From Boletus sp. NGJ (Eukaryota; Basidiomycota; Agaricomycetes; Boletales; Boletaceae), in the NCBI GenBank assembly GCA_019096195.1, contig JAGTXK010000187.1:186001-250000 (forward strand): a stretch of DNA of 64,000 bases. The letters are read 5' to 3'. The notes beneath the pieces were generated by a model, which saw nothing but the letters and a program-made list of their open reading frames with translations, had not been told where the DNA came from and searched no databases. Positions 11,996 to 23,529 of this stretch are shown here, piece after piece. Both the position numbers and the translations under genes were made by a program. The first letter of the stretch is position 1. Each line of letters starts with the position of its first letter.

Positions 11996-12016
11996 CGTTT
12001 TGCTGCAGACGCAGAG

Positions 12017-12047
12017 CCCCCCCGGGACTTGCTATGAACCCCGGGGG
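12017..12047. promoter_or_regulatory. CCCGGG palindrome module, copy 1
   Basis: Two G/C blocks (CCCCGGG and CCCCGGGG) flank the conserved spacer ACTTGCTATGAA. It sits about 95-125 bp upstream of the thaumatin start. The same module occurs twice upstream of copy 2. A binding site for a dimeric regulator is an inference. Confidence 0.45.
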
Positions 12048-12490
12048 TGCTGAGGATGTAAGATCGGATGAGACATGGCGGTTCAAAGTGGAGTATGTCG
12101 TGATGGAACTCAATCTGATTTCACTCGGACTAGGAATATTTCCTTCCATAAAGATTCTAATTATTATTATATCAATAGCAATGCGCAGATAAGCGGACCG
12201 TACCACCGTCAGGATTCTCAGTGCAGTTGTGTCGACAGCTATCAGATGTAGTGGCAAACGGCAGGGTAAAAATACACCACTATGCAGTAGCGTAGGACTC
12301 ACAGCCGCATCATATGTTACACACAGTTTTGCGACCTGTGTCGAACGCGACGCTACCGCAGCAAATGAAGTCGGATGCATCGAGAAACCTGAAGGCTTCT
12401 CAATGGGGGAACCGTTAAGCTAATAACCCGCCGATGGCATGGGTATATCGCTGTATCGTTTCCAAAAGCGTTTTAGCGATGAGGTGAAGC

Positions 12491-12498
12491 TGACGTCA
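12491..12498. promoter_or_regulatory. TGACGTCA (CRE/ATF-type) site
   Basis: A perfect 8-bp palindrome of the bZIP CRE class, about 570 bp upstream of thaumatin copy 1 and conserved at the matching place in copy 2. Confidence 0.4.
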
Positions 12499-12745
12499 GA
12501 ATCCAGTACCCATGACTTGCAGTGGTTTTTTTGTGTTCTTTATGGGCGGTACTCCTGGGAGCCAAAGTGGTAAACGCATCGGAATAGGTCTCTAGCACAT
12601 GAAGAGGGGTTGTGACCACCTTGAGGCTTGCATCGAACTGCGGTAGCCAGCCCGTTACGAGAGTAGTTCGTAGCTAGGGTCATCGTTTTTGCTGCGGTGA
12701 ACGGTCGATGCTGTGGAGGATTGAATACAGTATGCTGACCCGTGA

Positions 12746-13225
12746 GGCGCGGTTCATCAAAAAAATTAAAAATATCCAAAGTTTAGTGCCACAGTAATCT
12801 TCTCTACTCAATTTGGGTCACCGAACGAACACCAACCTACACAGCAAACTTGAAGGTAAAGAGGACAAGTGACACTGTATAGATAGATTCCATCCGCTGC
12901 CAGTAAACTCATGACGGAACGGATCAAACGGCGGCCAACTGACCACAGCACCAATATCGCACGCTGAGACCCGACCCGGTACTAGTACCATCGTGGATGG
13001 AGTACACCAAGCATCTCCATACCTCGACTGATCTCATCTGAGGTAGCTCCGATGGACCCATAACAGCTACGTTACGACCAATTTCGTGCCTACGATATCA
13101 TTGCATGAAACCATGACCAGACACTGGTTGGCCGCAAACTTCCTCCACTGAGAATGTCGATTCACGACGGAGGAGGAACCGGTAAATCTGCAGTCAAGGC
13201 TTACCTCGGATTCAGACTCGGTTGG
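12746..13225. other. Spacer between the two duplicated units
   Basis: Unique sequence of about 0.5 kb; no gene or repeat recognised. Confidence 0.45.
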
Positions 13226-13824
13226 TCAACGACTTGCTGCAGTAACGTCTCTCCCATTTTTACCACCGAGGACCGACTTGAAATCAGTCATGGGGAATCG
13301 TGAACGCGCGCGAGTTCAGACGGCGATTGAGAGGGTTAAAAATTTGTGACTCGATGATTTCCGTCGATCAACTCACGAGTGAAGGGAAGGACCAACGAGA
13401 GTCACATCGTTCGGGTCGGCATACTACATTGATGTGCTATGTTCGATAGGGCCAAGTGTTCGATGGCAGAAAATCAAAGGGCGTCGCGTACAAGACGGTA
13501 TAGTGAGCGGTACATATTATGGTACGGATTGCTTATTCGGCCCCATCGGCCTGAGTACCTCCGACTCGAACGAGAAGCGACCAGATAGCTACACTAACTT
13601 GTAGCCAACACAAGGAATTTTCGGATAGACCAAATGACACCAGATGTATTTGTTACAGTTTACAAGGAAGAACGACGAAAAAGAGGCATGATTTGTCTCG
13701 CAAGTTACAAGTCATCCAATGAAAATGGTAGCTGCCGTCCCAAAATTACCGCATGCAAAGGGACCAAGACACGCGTGGCAGCTCGGGGAGGCATATCACT
13801 GACTAGCGCGAGCAAGCGCCGCGC

Positions 13825-14744
13825 TCAGCGATAGTCCGACGAGAAACCAGGGCAGAGCGTCAGCGCAATCTCAGTGTTGGGGCATGTGTAGTCGACGAGA
13901 TCGGCAGGTTGGTATCCATCTGTGGAGAGACGTGCATAAATACCCATATTTACGCAGTCGAGACGAAGGGTGACATGGCTTACTAGCACCATCGTTGTCG
14001 GGGAAGGCGTACGCGTTGTATAAGTTGTCCCAGTAGAAATAACTGTAAGGACCAGGACCGGTGTTGTTCTGGCAGCCGCCGCCGCCCGCAGGGAGAACAC
14101 CGCCGCTGCATACAGAGATAGAAGAGCAGCACGGAGAGAAGCACGAACCGCCCGGACCAGGGACGAGCTAATTCCATGTCAGTGCGCGAAAAAAAGTATC
14201 GAGGTAAAGTGTACTAACGCATCCGGAAGAGGTGGTGCAGGCGAACGCGTCACAGCCGGCGTCGGACGAGGATATCTCCATCCCAACGTTGTAGCCGTAG
14301 ACGAGGGAGATGTCGTAGGTCACTGAACCAGGGAGGGCCCACTAAATGAGGGAGAGATCGGTTGAACGGTTGAAACAAGCTACTCGAACTGGACACTTAC
14401 AAAGTTGAATTCGGCCCTGCTGAAGGGGGTCACCATCCCAGGTGGGACCACCGGTGATGCAAGAACCCGTGCTGTCACATCCAGTACCTACGAACGTGAG
14501 CAGAGCTCTAAAGATCAGCAAAAGTGAGCGACGGCTTACCGGCGTTGACGGCACCCTCCCAGTTGGAACTGATGTTCATGTTGACACTTGTACCAGCAGT
14601 AACGTTCACATTGTTGGCGATAGTACCGAAACTGGTCTGGGTATAAAGGAAGACCAACTCGCCACACTGGTTGACAACGATGAGAGACTGGGCCTGAGCC
14701 ATGGTCGCAAGTGCTGCGAGAGCGAGAGTGGAGAGAAGAGACAT
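13825..14744 (-). pseudogene. Thaumatin-like gene, copy 2, frameshifted
   Basis: The same five-exon layout as copy 1 is visible (14540-14744, 14401-14487, 14219-14341, 13984-14167, 13825-13919), with all splice sites kept. Exon 2 is 87 nt against 89 nt in copy 1. The two missing bases lie in the GGGTCAC..CCAGG stretch near 14433 and shift the frame, and a stop follows in exon 3. In exon 4 the codon for the Cys in GTCYNAYAF has changed (DNLYNAYAF), and the TATA box is gone. Together these argue for loss of function after duplication rather than a single sequencing error, but an error at the two-base gap cannot be excluded. Confidence 0.75.
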
Positions 14745-14839
14745 GCTTATTAGCTGGGAGTTGGAGTGGTCTGTTGAACTGAAGGACGATGTGACTTGCA
14801 GACCCAGCCTTTGTCCATTTTGCTGCAGATGATGAGCCT

Positions 14840-14865
14840 CCCCGGGACTTGCTATGAATCCCGGG
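14840..14865. promoter_or_regulatory. CCCGGG palindrome module, copy 2a
   Basis: CCCCGGG, then the conserved ACTTGCTATGAA spacer, then TCCCGGG; about 95-120 bp upstream of thaumatin copy 2. Confidence 0.42.
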
Positions 14866-14989
14866 AGTGCTGAGGATGTAAGATCGAACAAGACACGAGG
14901 TTGGAAATGGAACAGGTCACGATGGAACTCGATATGATTTCACTCGGAGAGGAATATTTCCGTTGCATGCTGTTGCAGACACCAAGCCG

Positions 14990-15017
14990 CCCCGGGACTT
15001 GCTATGAATCCCGGGGG
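14990..15017. promoter_or_regulatory. CCCGGG palindrome module, copy 2b
   Basis: A further copy of the module produced by a local duplication of the promoter; the spacer is identical to copy 2a. Confidence 0.42.
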
Positions 15018-15279
15018 TGCTGAGGATGTAAGATCGAGGAAGACGCGGGTTTCAAAGTGGAACAACTCATGACGAAACTCGATATAATTCCACTCGGAGT
15101 AGGAACATCGCTTTCCGAATAAAGATTCTACTTACCATGTCAGTAGCAATGCGGGGATAGGGAGACCATACCAAAGGACTCACGTCCATCATATATTTGG
15201 GGTAACTGGTAAGCTAACAACCCGCCGATGCCATATTTGCTGTACCGCTTCCAACGGTATTATAGCCTTGAGGTTAAGT

Positions 15280-15287
15280 TGACGTCA
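15280..15287. promoter_or_regulatory. TGACGTCA site, copy 2
   Basis: Same CRE/ATF-type palindrome as at 12491-12498, preserved although the gene below it is broken. Confidence 0.38.
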
Positions 15288-16059
15288 GAATTAAGCACTC
15301 GTGACTCCGGTGGTGCTCTTTATAGGCGGCATGAATCATGGATGGGGCTCCTGGGAGCCAAGGTGGCAAAAGCAGAATGGATCAGGCGCACAAGGAGGGC
15401 GTAACCACCTTGCGTTGAACTGGTGCGGTATTCAAGCTCATTATGAGGGGAGTCTGTAACCAATAGGGACATCGTTTTTGTTGCGGTGAACGAGCGATGT
15501 TGAATGTCGTTGAAGACAGCCAACTTTCGAAATTGGGGCACGGCCAACAATGCGGTGTGATATGAATCTTATTTTATTTTACATAAATATCCTTGAATGG
15601 GCGCCACAGCCTCAATTTGGGTTACCACCTGTTAAGGGATGCGATGATCACAACTTTGTCCGGATGGACACCTAAAACCGAGACTGAATGAAAAGGCGAA
15701 CAGCTTGCGGTGGGTGGTAGTACATATCTGTCTTTCTGATTCTCCTCCCAGCCTCCCCCGGCCGTGCTCTCCCTGGTGGATGCGTCACCATATGTTGAAT
15801 CGTGATCAGCCTTGGTGAAATCAAGTCAGTTCAAGACATCCCGTCCAGATGTCCTCGCTGGCAGTGTGGATCTCGCAGGAATTTCAAACGAAATATCGAT
15901 GCCCCGACCCACCATTGCTATGGAACTTGAAAAAGGAGTCAAGGACCGAGACGCGCATAAACATTTTTTTCATGTCACCCGTCAATGAGGTTGTTGATAG
16001 ACTTGCGACACTGTAAATGGACATGTGCTCAGAAGCATGAACGTTACCGTCAGTCAACT

Positions 16060-16330
16060 TACCACCTAGCAATGCGAGCAGTGTCATCACTGTTGCCTGC
16101 GAACCAGGACGTTGCATCAGAGATGGGCGAGTAGGCCGTGCTGTTCCAAACCCAGAACACCTACTGGCGTACGTCAGGATGGACCTCCACAAGTTGGTGT
16201 CGAAAAAAGGTCCTTGCTATCCGATCCACATACGGTCCTCGACGAGCCATTCCGAGTATTTCGATTCACCCCGTGCGTCCTTGCCTCTCACGCTGCTGAC
16301 GAACCGATCTCCAAGTAAGCAGGTTGACTC
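16060..16330 (-). pseudogene. Possible decayed exons of an unrecognised gene
   Basis: On the minus strand a run reads as VFWVWNSTAYSPISDATSWF and continues to a good GTAAGT donor. Upstream, in another frame and interrupted, lie GKDARGESKYSEWLVEDRMW and FDTNLWRSILTYAS. The composition looks coding and aromatic-rich, as in some secreted fungal proteins, but frames do not connect through plausible introns. I do not recognise the family. Confidence 0.3.
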
Positions 16331-17204
16331 GACAGCTTGATAGCCCCATCTCACGGCCATGTGCCAGTGTCTCTGTTCTTAATTTAATAGATCATCGCTC
16401 AGACGCCTTCCACCCACATGTGCATAGCCCAGCCCAGTATTACATCTCGCTCGCAGCGTACGTCACCAAGCATACATTCTGGCTACCCGTCTAGATCTCG
16501 TATTTCCGAAAAATATAGACCCGCACAAAGTCAGCGGTATCGACGCAAAATCGCCGTGCACCCCTCTCACACCGACCATCGATCGCATTCAAATCTACAT
16601 ACCGTGGCAGAATGGAGAGAAGTATAAGATGCCACTTCGACACGTGGTCCGTGCAGCGTATCTAGTCTCGTCACCCTCAACGGGAACAATGTTGGGATTG
16701 GAAACAGTCAATCACGTCTCCCCGTCTCCACTGGAATGGTGAGATGACGATACAATACCTTCATAACACAGATGTTGGGGTCCCGTTTTCAAACATGCCC
16801 GCAGTCCCAATACAGACACTGTGTCGTCGAACCGAGCAGACAGTCGAGACAATCTGCTGAACGGCATGGAATGAACTGTTCTTCTTGATTCTGAAAAGCG
16901 CTTTGTACGAGGTTCAGCTTACCGGCGACAGCACAGACACAGACGTACCTCTCTCTGATCGCATCAGTTTGTTGGCGAATACCCCTGCCTTCAAGCCCAG
17001 GACGACAGCCACGCCTATTCCTCATGGTCCCAAGGCACCCGGACATGACCCACCGTGCAAGAAGCAAGAACCCTACCGCTCAAACCGAGAAAATCGTCTC
17101 AACGCTCGAGAAAACTGCTTTTCATAGATGTGCAGACAGATTTAGAGTGAGATTCCAATTTCAAAGATCCGCATCATATGTAACACGTTTTCATACAGTC
17201 GATA

Positions 17205-17490
17205 CATGCCTAAAAAGCGTGAGATGCGGTCAATTGCCTCCGCTCCGAGGCGCTGCGATCGTCGTGCCAGTGGTCGTCCGTGGCCAGCACACCGAGGCTC
17301 GAGATAAGAAACGTGAGAGGGACTCTTGTGCTTGTAGGTGGATAGAGTGGGGATCAGATCTCGAAAGAGTAAAGACGTTTCATACCGCCCAAGTCGTCCA
17401 GGCGTCATATCTAAACGTGGGATGCGTTCTATTGCCTCCGTTTCGAGGCGCACCATCATCGTGTCGAGTCAGCGGCCAGCACATGCACGA
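17205..17490. repeat. Degenerate direct repeat, about 200-bp period
   Basis: Segments near 17208-17290 and 17410-17490 share ATTGCCTCCG, CGAGGCGC and GGCCAGCACA in the same order. Divergence is high, so the duplication is old. Confidence 0.5.
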
Positions 17491-19234
17491 TTAATATCAG
17501 ACACGTCCGAATCAGACATTCGAACGGTGCATCGTGTTGAGAAATGCTTTGGACTTCGATCCGCCGTATATGAACCGCGCGCAGTTAATTTCACCATGGT
17601 GCATGATCCTCGTGGCGCGCGTCATTGTCGTAACGCAAGTGGCATCGTCTCCTTCGCGGGGTGTACCCTGTTACGAACGATTTTCTTTCCCGTTTCTGCT
17701 TGGAATGCGCCAACTTGAAGGGGATCCATACCTCGATGGAGCAAGACAGGACCATCGTTGAATGTTCGAACGCGGGGATCCGAGAAACTGAGAAGAAGCT
17801 GCGTGTGAAAACGTCAAGTAAAATACTCAAGGAGACGCTTCCACGACGACGAGCGGTCCCGAACAACGCGACCCCCACCAAAAATTCACGTCATCTACCC
17901 CACGTAGGGTCGTCTCGAAGAGGGTATATGTAGTACAAACCGTACGTACCATGCGTAACGCACTCTCGTATACAATGAGCTCGTCAGGTCACTCAAGCAA
18001 CATTTCTTTTTTCAACACGTCCACGGGGGCGAGGCCGTAAGATCCTGTAGACAAAAAGGAAGAAGGAAACGTGTACTCTCCTACCCGGGCCGCTGGGAAC
18101 GGCGCCGCGTCGGATGGATGTGAGTTCGAGTTCGCGTTTTGCGTGTTTGAACGCAACGCTCAGGTCGAATCGCCCGGTAAGCACGGTTAGAGATGGATCG
18201 AAGGGCTCTAGCGCTCTCAGGCGCTGAATTCTGTTCTTGTTTCATGACCCGTTCGATAATCGACGCAACCGAAGACGGGCGCTGCCGTCAAACATGCGAT
18301 GCACGTTCCCATTGCCCAGGGACGCGTTTTGATGCCCTATGTATATGATGAGTGATCCGGTGATTAGATTCAGGGTGATACGAGAAAAGAGAGCACTCGC
18401 GGAAAAACAAAACTCGCGTCTCGCACAGGAGATGGCTAGCCGTACATTCTTGCTGCGTCAAGAGCCCCCACACACGACCCCCTTTATGTTGCGATAGTTT
18501 CGGAAAGGGTCGAGGGGGGTATGAGAACGTTTCTTTAGCCGACCAACGAACCCTAAAAATTGAGAAATCGTGGGAACCAAGGGTGTCGAAAGTGAAACTC
18601 GGCCCGGGTATCTTATCTGAGCGCATAGTTTGAAATTTGTGTTATATTCAATTTCTTCTCCTTGCCCGAGGTCTACAGATACGATGTTACTAAATGATGC
18701 TGATATGAATATATCTACGAGACGATGATGCGAGAGGCAATGCTGACATGCGAAAAGAGTGGATGCGAAAGATGAGACATGAAGACAAGTTTGGGATTTT
18801 TTTCTTTCTAGAGACAGGTAACCCCTCCCACGACCGAGTCGCCCTGTAAAAAGCAGATGATGATGGCGAACCAAGAATGCACAATATATACAAAATAAAG
18901 ATGTGGGACCACGGACCCCATGAAGGCTTCCGAGAACGCGGCGATGAAGGTGATCCAGCGGTGAGTGAGAACGAAGACGCAGAATGCAAACGACACCCGA
19001 CAAAGAGAGGATATGTGTACACGTAATTCCACAACAAGGATTGATGCAGGCCAGGAAGGAGCGAGATAGGATGAGCGAACGAGCGTGAGGTATGAATGCC
19101 GAGCGAGTAATGACAGTGATAGTTGTGTTACGGAGTCGAGAAAATCGACGGGGGACTTTCATCTCGCGACTGCAGCATAGTTTTAAAAGACTGGCATCGC
19201 AAGAACAAGAACAAACTTACTGGGTACTGAAAAA

Positions 19235-21571
19235 CTACTGTTTTTTCCAGAAACCTTTGACAGTTCCAACACGTACGCCCTTGGCCGATGCTGGCGGCAG
19301 CCTGGTTGAGACTGGAAAGGAAGGCAGAGTTTCTGCCGGTGGTTTCTCCAATATCGTAATGGACCGCGGAACCTTTGGGAGTGGACGGGAGGATGGCATC
19401 GGGAGTTTCGATGTAGGAGATGTCGGCCCGGGACTTGCAAACGCAGGGGCCGGCCGTGACTGTGCTGGAGCTGCAGTCGCCAGCTTAGCTGGCGGTTTAA
19501 ATTTGGTCGGAGCGTGGGGGATCCTGGAACGCGTATTGTAGGTGAGGGCAAAGATGCGTTGCCGGCGATAGGAAGCCTGGACGACGTCATCATTCCTTTG
19601 GTTCCTGGCGCTGAAGGCGTTTTGAGACTCTTTGGTTTTGCTGTCAACCGAAAGATGGCTTTCGACCGGCTTGTTGGCTCGTTGCCAGGTACTTGCTTGG
19701 TGGGAACCAATGGTTCGACGCCTGCCGCGGACGCCAGGGACGTCCGCTTACCAGGGGCGGGAAGAAGGGAAATTCGGGACGCGCCTGGGGTGACGTTGGG
19801 ACATACCAAAGAAAGGCGGGACCCGGACGCCGACACAGCGGAGGTATCTGAGAGAGAGAGCTGAGACGAAGTCCGGAAAGACGTGATCGTGGATGCCGAC
19901 TGAGGGATAGGAGGCAACGGGGCATCGGCCATGTTCGCCCGCGATGGTATCTTTGAAAGAGAGGGCGTGGGTAGAGCAGCGTCGGCCAGCGGTGACATTA
20001 GCGTGGGGGAGGTGGGCAATGGAGGTACTTCTTCGATCGGATATGATATGGGAGGACGTTGTGAGGTAAAGGATGCCCGAGAGAGGGAGAACGAGGCTCG
20101 AAGGGATGCAAGGGATGACTTTTTGCTGAGCGACTTCCACTGCTTATTTTTCTCCTTGTCCTCGGTGTCGCTGTCATTGGCGGAGTCGTAATCGACATCG
20201 GCCCCGATCTGGCGTGTCGACACCGTGGATGAAACTTCGGTACGCCCTGGGGAGAAGCGTGAAATGAGACTGATGAAGCGGGCGCGCTTCTTGGGAGTTT
20301 TCGGGCTCTTGTCTTTCTTCTCCTTGGGAGGCGTTCTTGGATCGGACAGCGCGCTGGGTTTAGTTTTTTTCGGTTGTGTTGTTGATGGTGTCAGCGATGC
20401 TGTTGTTGCGACGGACCAACGGGACTGAGAATGTTCTGCCAATTTCGGAGCGCGGAGACGCTGGGGGGCGTTCTCCGCGGCGATGTTCGCTAGCGGAACG
20501 GATCGCGAGGTAGGGGACGCGGGAAAGACGATTGTTTGGGGTGGTGAGACGGTGAGAGAACAGAGACTCGGAGAGGGTGGGAAAGCGGACTTTGTGCGTG
20601 GAGATGAGTCGTGGACTAGACCCATGATTGGGTCCCTTGCAAGGGGATGGTCGTCGACTGGGGAGGCTGGGAGGGCAATGTTCTCTGGGTAACAGGAGGA
20701 CGAGAAAACGGGACTGGTAGGGGACGTGGGAGAACTGGTGTGGGGGGATGTGAAGGAGGTTTCACGGGAGTAAGCACAGGAGAAATTGGAAAGTGTCGGG
20801 GATTGTTGGACCGAGTCCTTGTCGTCGGGGAAGGGGGACAAGAGCTGGCCGTCTCGAGGGAGGGAGTCGTCGCGTCTGTGCAAGTAGCCATCGCGATCAT
20901 GGCGCAGAACCAGCTCGTGCTGATACTCGCCGTGGACTATGACGGATGCGGGTAAAGGAGGAGGAAGCTCCTGTGGCTGGCTCTGATCGGAGGAGAGGGT
21001 GCTGGTGAAGGAGGGGAGACGGGAAATGCGGGTGGACGATGAGCGCGAGCGTGCTGCACGGGACGAGGTGGACTGGGTGAGGGAAGAGGCCGGGGAGGGT
21101 GGGGGAGCTGGAAGGGACTGGAGGGGGGGATGAGAGAGAGAGAGAGAGGATGAAAAGGAAAGGGGACAGACCGTGTCGCGGGTGTGATGGGGAGCAGGGT
21201 GAGACTTCCAGTGGGCCATTTCTTGTACGATGAAGCGGAGTGCGCGGACGCGTTCTAGTTCCTCAAAGTCGTGGTCGTCGGAGTTGGAAGGGACGGGAGG
21301 AGGGAAGAAGAGGGCATCGTAGGAGGGGCAGGGGGAGGAGGGGCGGGGGAGGAGGGGAGAATCTGGACGGTCGATGGAGAGGGTGCGGTGAGCACCGAGG
21401 GAGGAGGAGGGGGGGGGAGGGAGGACGAGAAGATGCGGACTGCTCTGAGAGGGCAAAGTCGTATTGGTGCTCGATCCAGGAGTGGACGCGAGCGTTGCGT
21501 GTTGTTGCGGAGTCGGAGAGGAGCTGAGCGAGGAGGGCAGAATAAGCAGCGTCGTCTTCTGACATGGACAT
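19235..21571 (-). CDS. Large Ser/Pro-rich uncharacterised protein
   Basis: The N-terminus (MSMSEDDAAYSALLAQLLSD) and the large central frame are in different phases. They join in frame through a 64-nt intron at 21363-21426, whose donor is weak (GTCCTC), or through a one-base slip in a run of nine C at the same place. The end also changes frame. A 71-nt intron at 19460-19530 restores a Pro/Ser/Lys-rich tail ending VRVGTVKGFWKKQ. That model gives about 733 aa. The protein is dominated by S, P and T, with acidic and basic patches (EDKEKNKQWKSLSKKSS), so it is probably disordered and phosphorylated. No catalytic domain is seen; a cytoskeletal or signalling scaffold is only a guess. Confidence 0.6.
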
Positions 21572-21833
21572 GTCGCAGACGAGAGAAGAAAAAAAAGACA
21601 GAAGTGGACGCCATTTTATTCACCTCGTCACAACTGCACGCGCGGATCAGCCGAGCCATCCCCGTCGCTGATGTAATCCATTCACCGCCAATCACCGGCA
21701 CCGACCGTGACCCTTCATTCCCATCTATCCTCTTTTGACTCCTTGAACCTGGTCACATTTTCCGTAAAAGATTAACGTCAACGGGTTCCTCGCTGAGATT
21801 TGCTTGTCACAAAGAGATCGCTGTCAAGTCGCG

Positions 21834-21852
21834 AAAAAAAAAAAAAAAAAAA
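21834..21852. repeat. Poly(A) run of 19
   Basis: Uninterrupted adenines. It may be a reverse-transcription scar or simple slippage; no target duplication was seen. Confidence 0.7.
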
Positions 21853-23529
21853 GGGCACCGTCCGTACCTAGATCGTTTGAAAAACATTCGTTATGTTAGT
21901 CAATAGTGACCACGTCACCCGTTTTTCAAGAAAGCTCCTGCTACACTATATAGAAGCCCGCCTCGCGTGCCGGCCCGCGACGCGTGCACGCGCACCCCAC
22001 AACCGACGACTGAGAATGGTTTCACATATTCTTCGCGGGAGGCCGCATCTGCTTCAAAGACGGGATATGAACGGACATGTATGTGCGACCCGATCGGACG
22101 AGACCACCGACTCGGAGCAAAGTAATTACCGCACCCATTCCGAGCGCTCCATTTCCGAACGCATGAACGAACTCGGTGCGCGCACAAGCCCCATTCCGTC
22201 GTATCGTACCCAGAAAAGAAAGTAAACTCGAAATGGCCGCCACGTTCAAAGCCCACCGCCGGACCATCAAAACGCCTTCAGGAAGAGAACGCACGCACGC
22301 GTCGAAAAAAAAAAAAAAAAGAAAAAGAAAACCCCGCCCAGCCGCGATGGTCGGGGTTTGCAAAACGGTAGCAACGCCCACCGCGGATCGATTTCGACTC
22401 GTACCGTTCGTCGTTTGTGCGCCTCGAACGAACTATCTACGGGCCTACGTGCACGGAAAGTTCGAATGGGGAGCGCATCGACTGCTCTCGTGGTTCAAGG
22501 TGCCATCGTCCGTTATTCTCGCACTTCCTACGACGAGGTCATCGTACTAGCCCCCGCTGCATGACCAATCATGTATGACGCCCTCCGGTCAGATAAAAGC
22601 CGTCCCCTATATGAAAGCGGAAACGGAGCGCATGCGCATGTCGAACCAGTGCACTCAGGCTCGGATCGCTCGTTTGTTGCCATGTACGACGGGGGGAGGG
22701 GGCGGGTGACCAACTCCATCTCCAAAAAAAAAGATTCTTGCCGGACAGATTATGAGATGATAGAACGTCCGCCTTTCCGCGGCGTATTTTCCAAAGGACG
22801 ATGAGAGAGTTTGTGCGACCGAGTGCCAGCGACTTACGTCAGAGGTTGCATCTTCGTCAAAGGGTTATATGTGTTGACAAGCAGTCCTCGACTTGCCCAG
22901 TAACGTGCTCGCAAGCCAAGTCAATAAATAGACGTTAACGGATCAATGACCACATCAAGGAAAAGTCCGTTGCTCCCTGGTGCCTGCCCTCGTTACAACC
23001 ACCCTTTCCCATGGATGTTGATCACATTCGGTAGTCACAGATACAAAATGGCGCAACTGTCCATCCGATTGCGGGTTGGGTTGCCTTGTACATGAGTGCA
23101 ACATCATTTCGTCAAAAAGTTTAGTCCAACGATGGTGGTCGTGAATGTCGAGCCTCCAACAGTGACGGAACGTTCAAGGACTTATTGACAGGCCTTTCGG
23201 TCAATCAACCTCGGAGCAGCCAGGTGACTCGGACAACATTCGAGGAAATGGCATTCTATAACCTTGATCACACTTACACTAGCGCTCCTCTTTCTGACTT
23301 GCCCGCGGCTCGGTGATTCATTACTTATCGTCGTAGTTAGCATACCTTCATAGGGGCTCATTAACTGACCGTTTTTATAGACGCCTTGGGTGTCAATGAC
23401 AACACGGCGCAAGATCTATCACCCACTGGGTGATAGTTGACGGAGGTTTGGGAAAAAAAAAAGCTTATTCTAGACAAAGGGAAGTACCCACACGGATAAG
23501 AGGATTAATGCGGGGATCCCATTACGGCA

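Larger units (their letters stand above)
10386..12745. repeat. Tandem segmental duplication, unit 1 (thaumatin-like locus)
   Basis: This block, covering 3' flank, gene and promoter, matches 13226-15525 in the same orientation about 2.8 kb further on. Shared landmarks include the 3' flank around ACGTCTCTCCC, all five exons, and the promoter string GACTTGCTATGAA. Further shared strings are AACCCGCCGATG and a distal segment containing ATCGTTTTTG and TGCGGTGAACG. Edges are approximate. Confidence 0.8.
13226..15525. repeat. Tandem segmental duplication, unit 2
   Basis: Second unit of the thaumatin locus duplication (see 10386-12745). Within it, a promoter segment of about 150 bp is itself duplicated (14838-14955 and 14988-15110), giving two CCCGGG modules where unit 1 has one. 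Confidence 0.78.
15526..19234. other. Gene-poor region
   Basis: No intact gene is supported over 3.7 kb. It holds a possible decayed exon (16060-16330), a degenerate tandem duplication (17205-17490), and otherwise only short chance frames. Confidence 0.5.
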
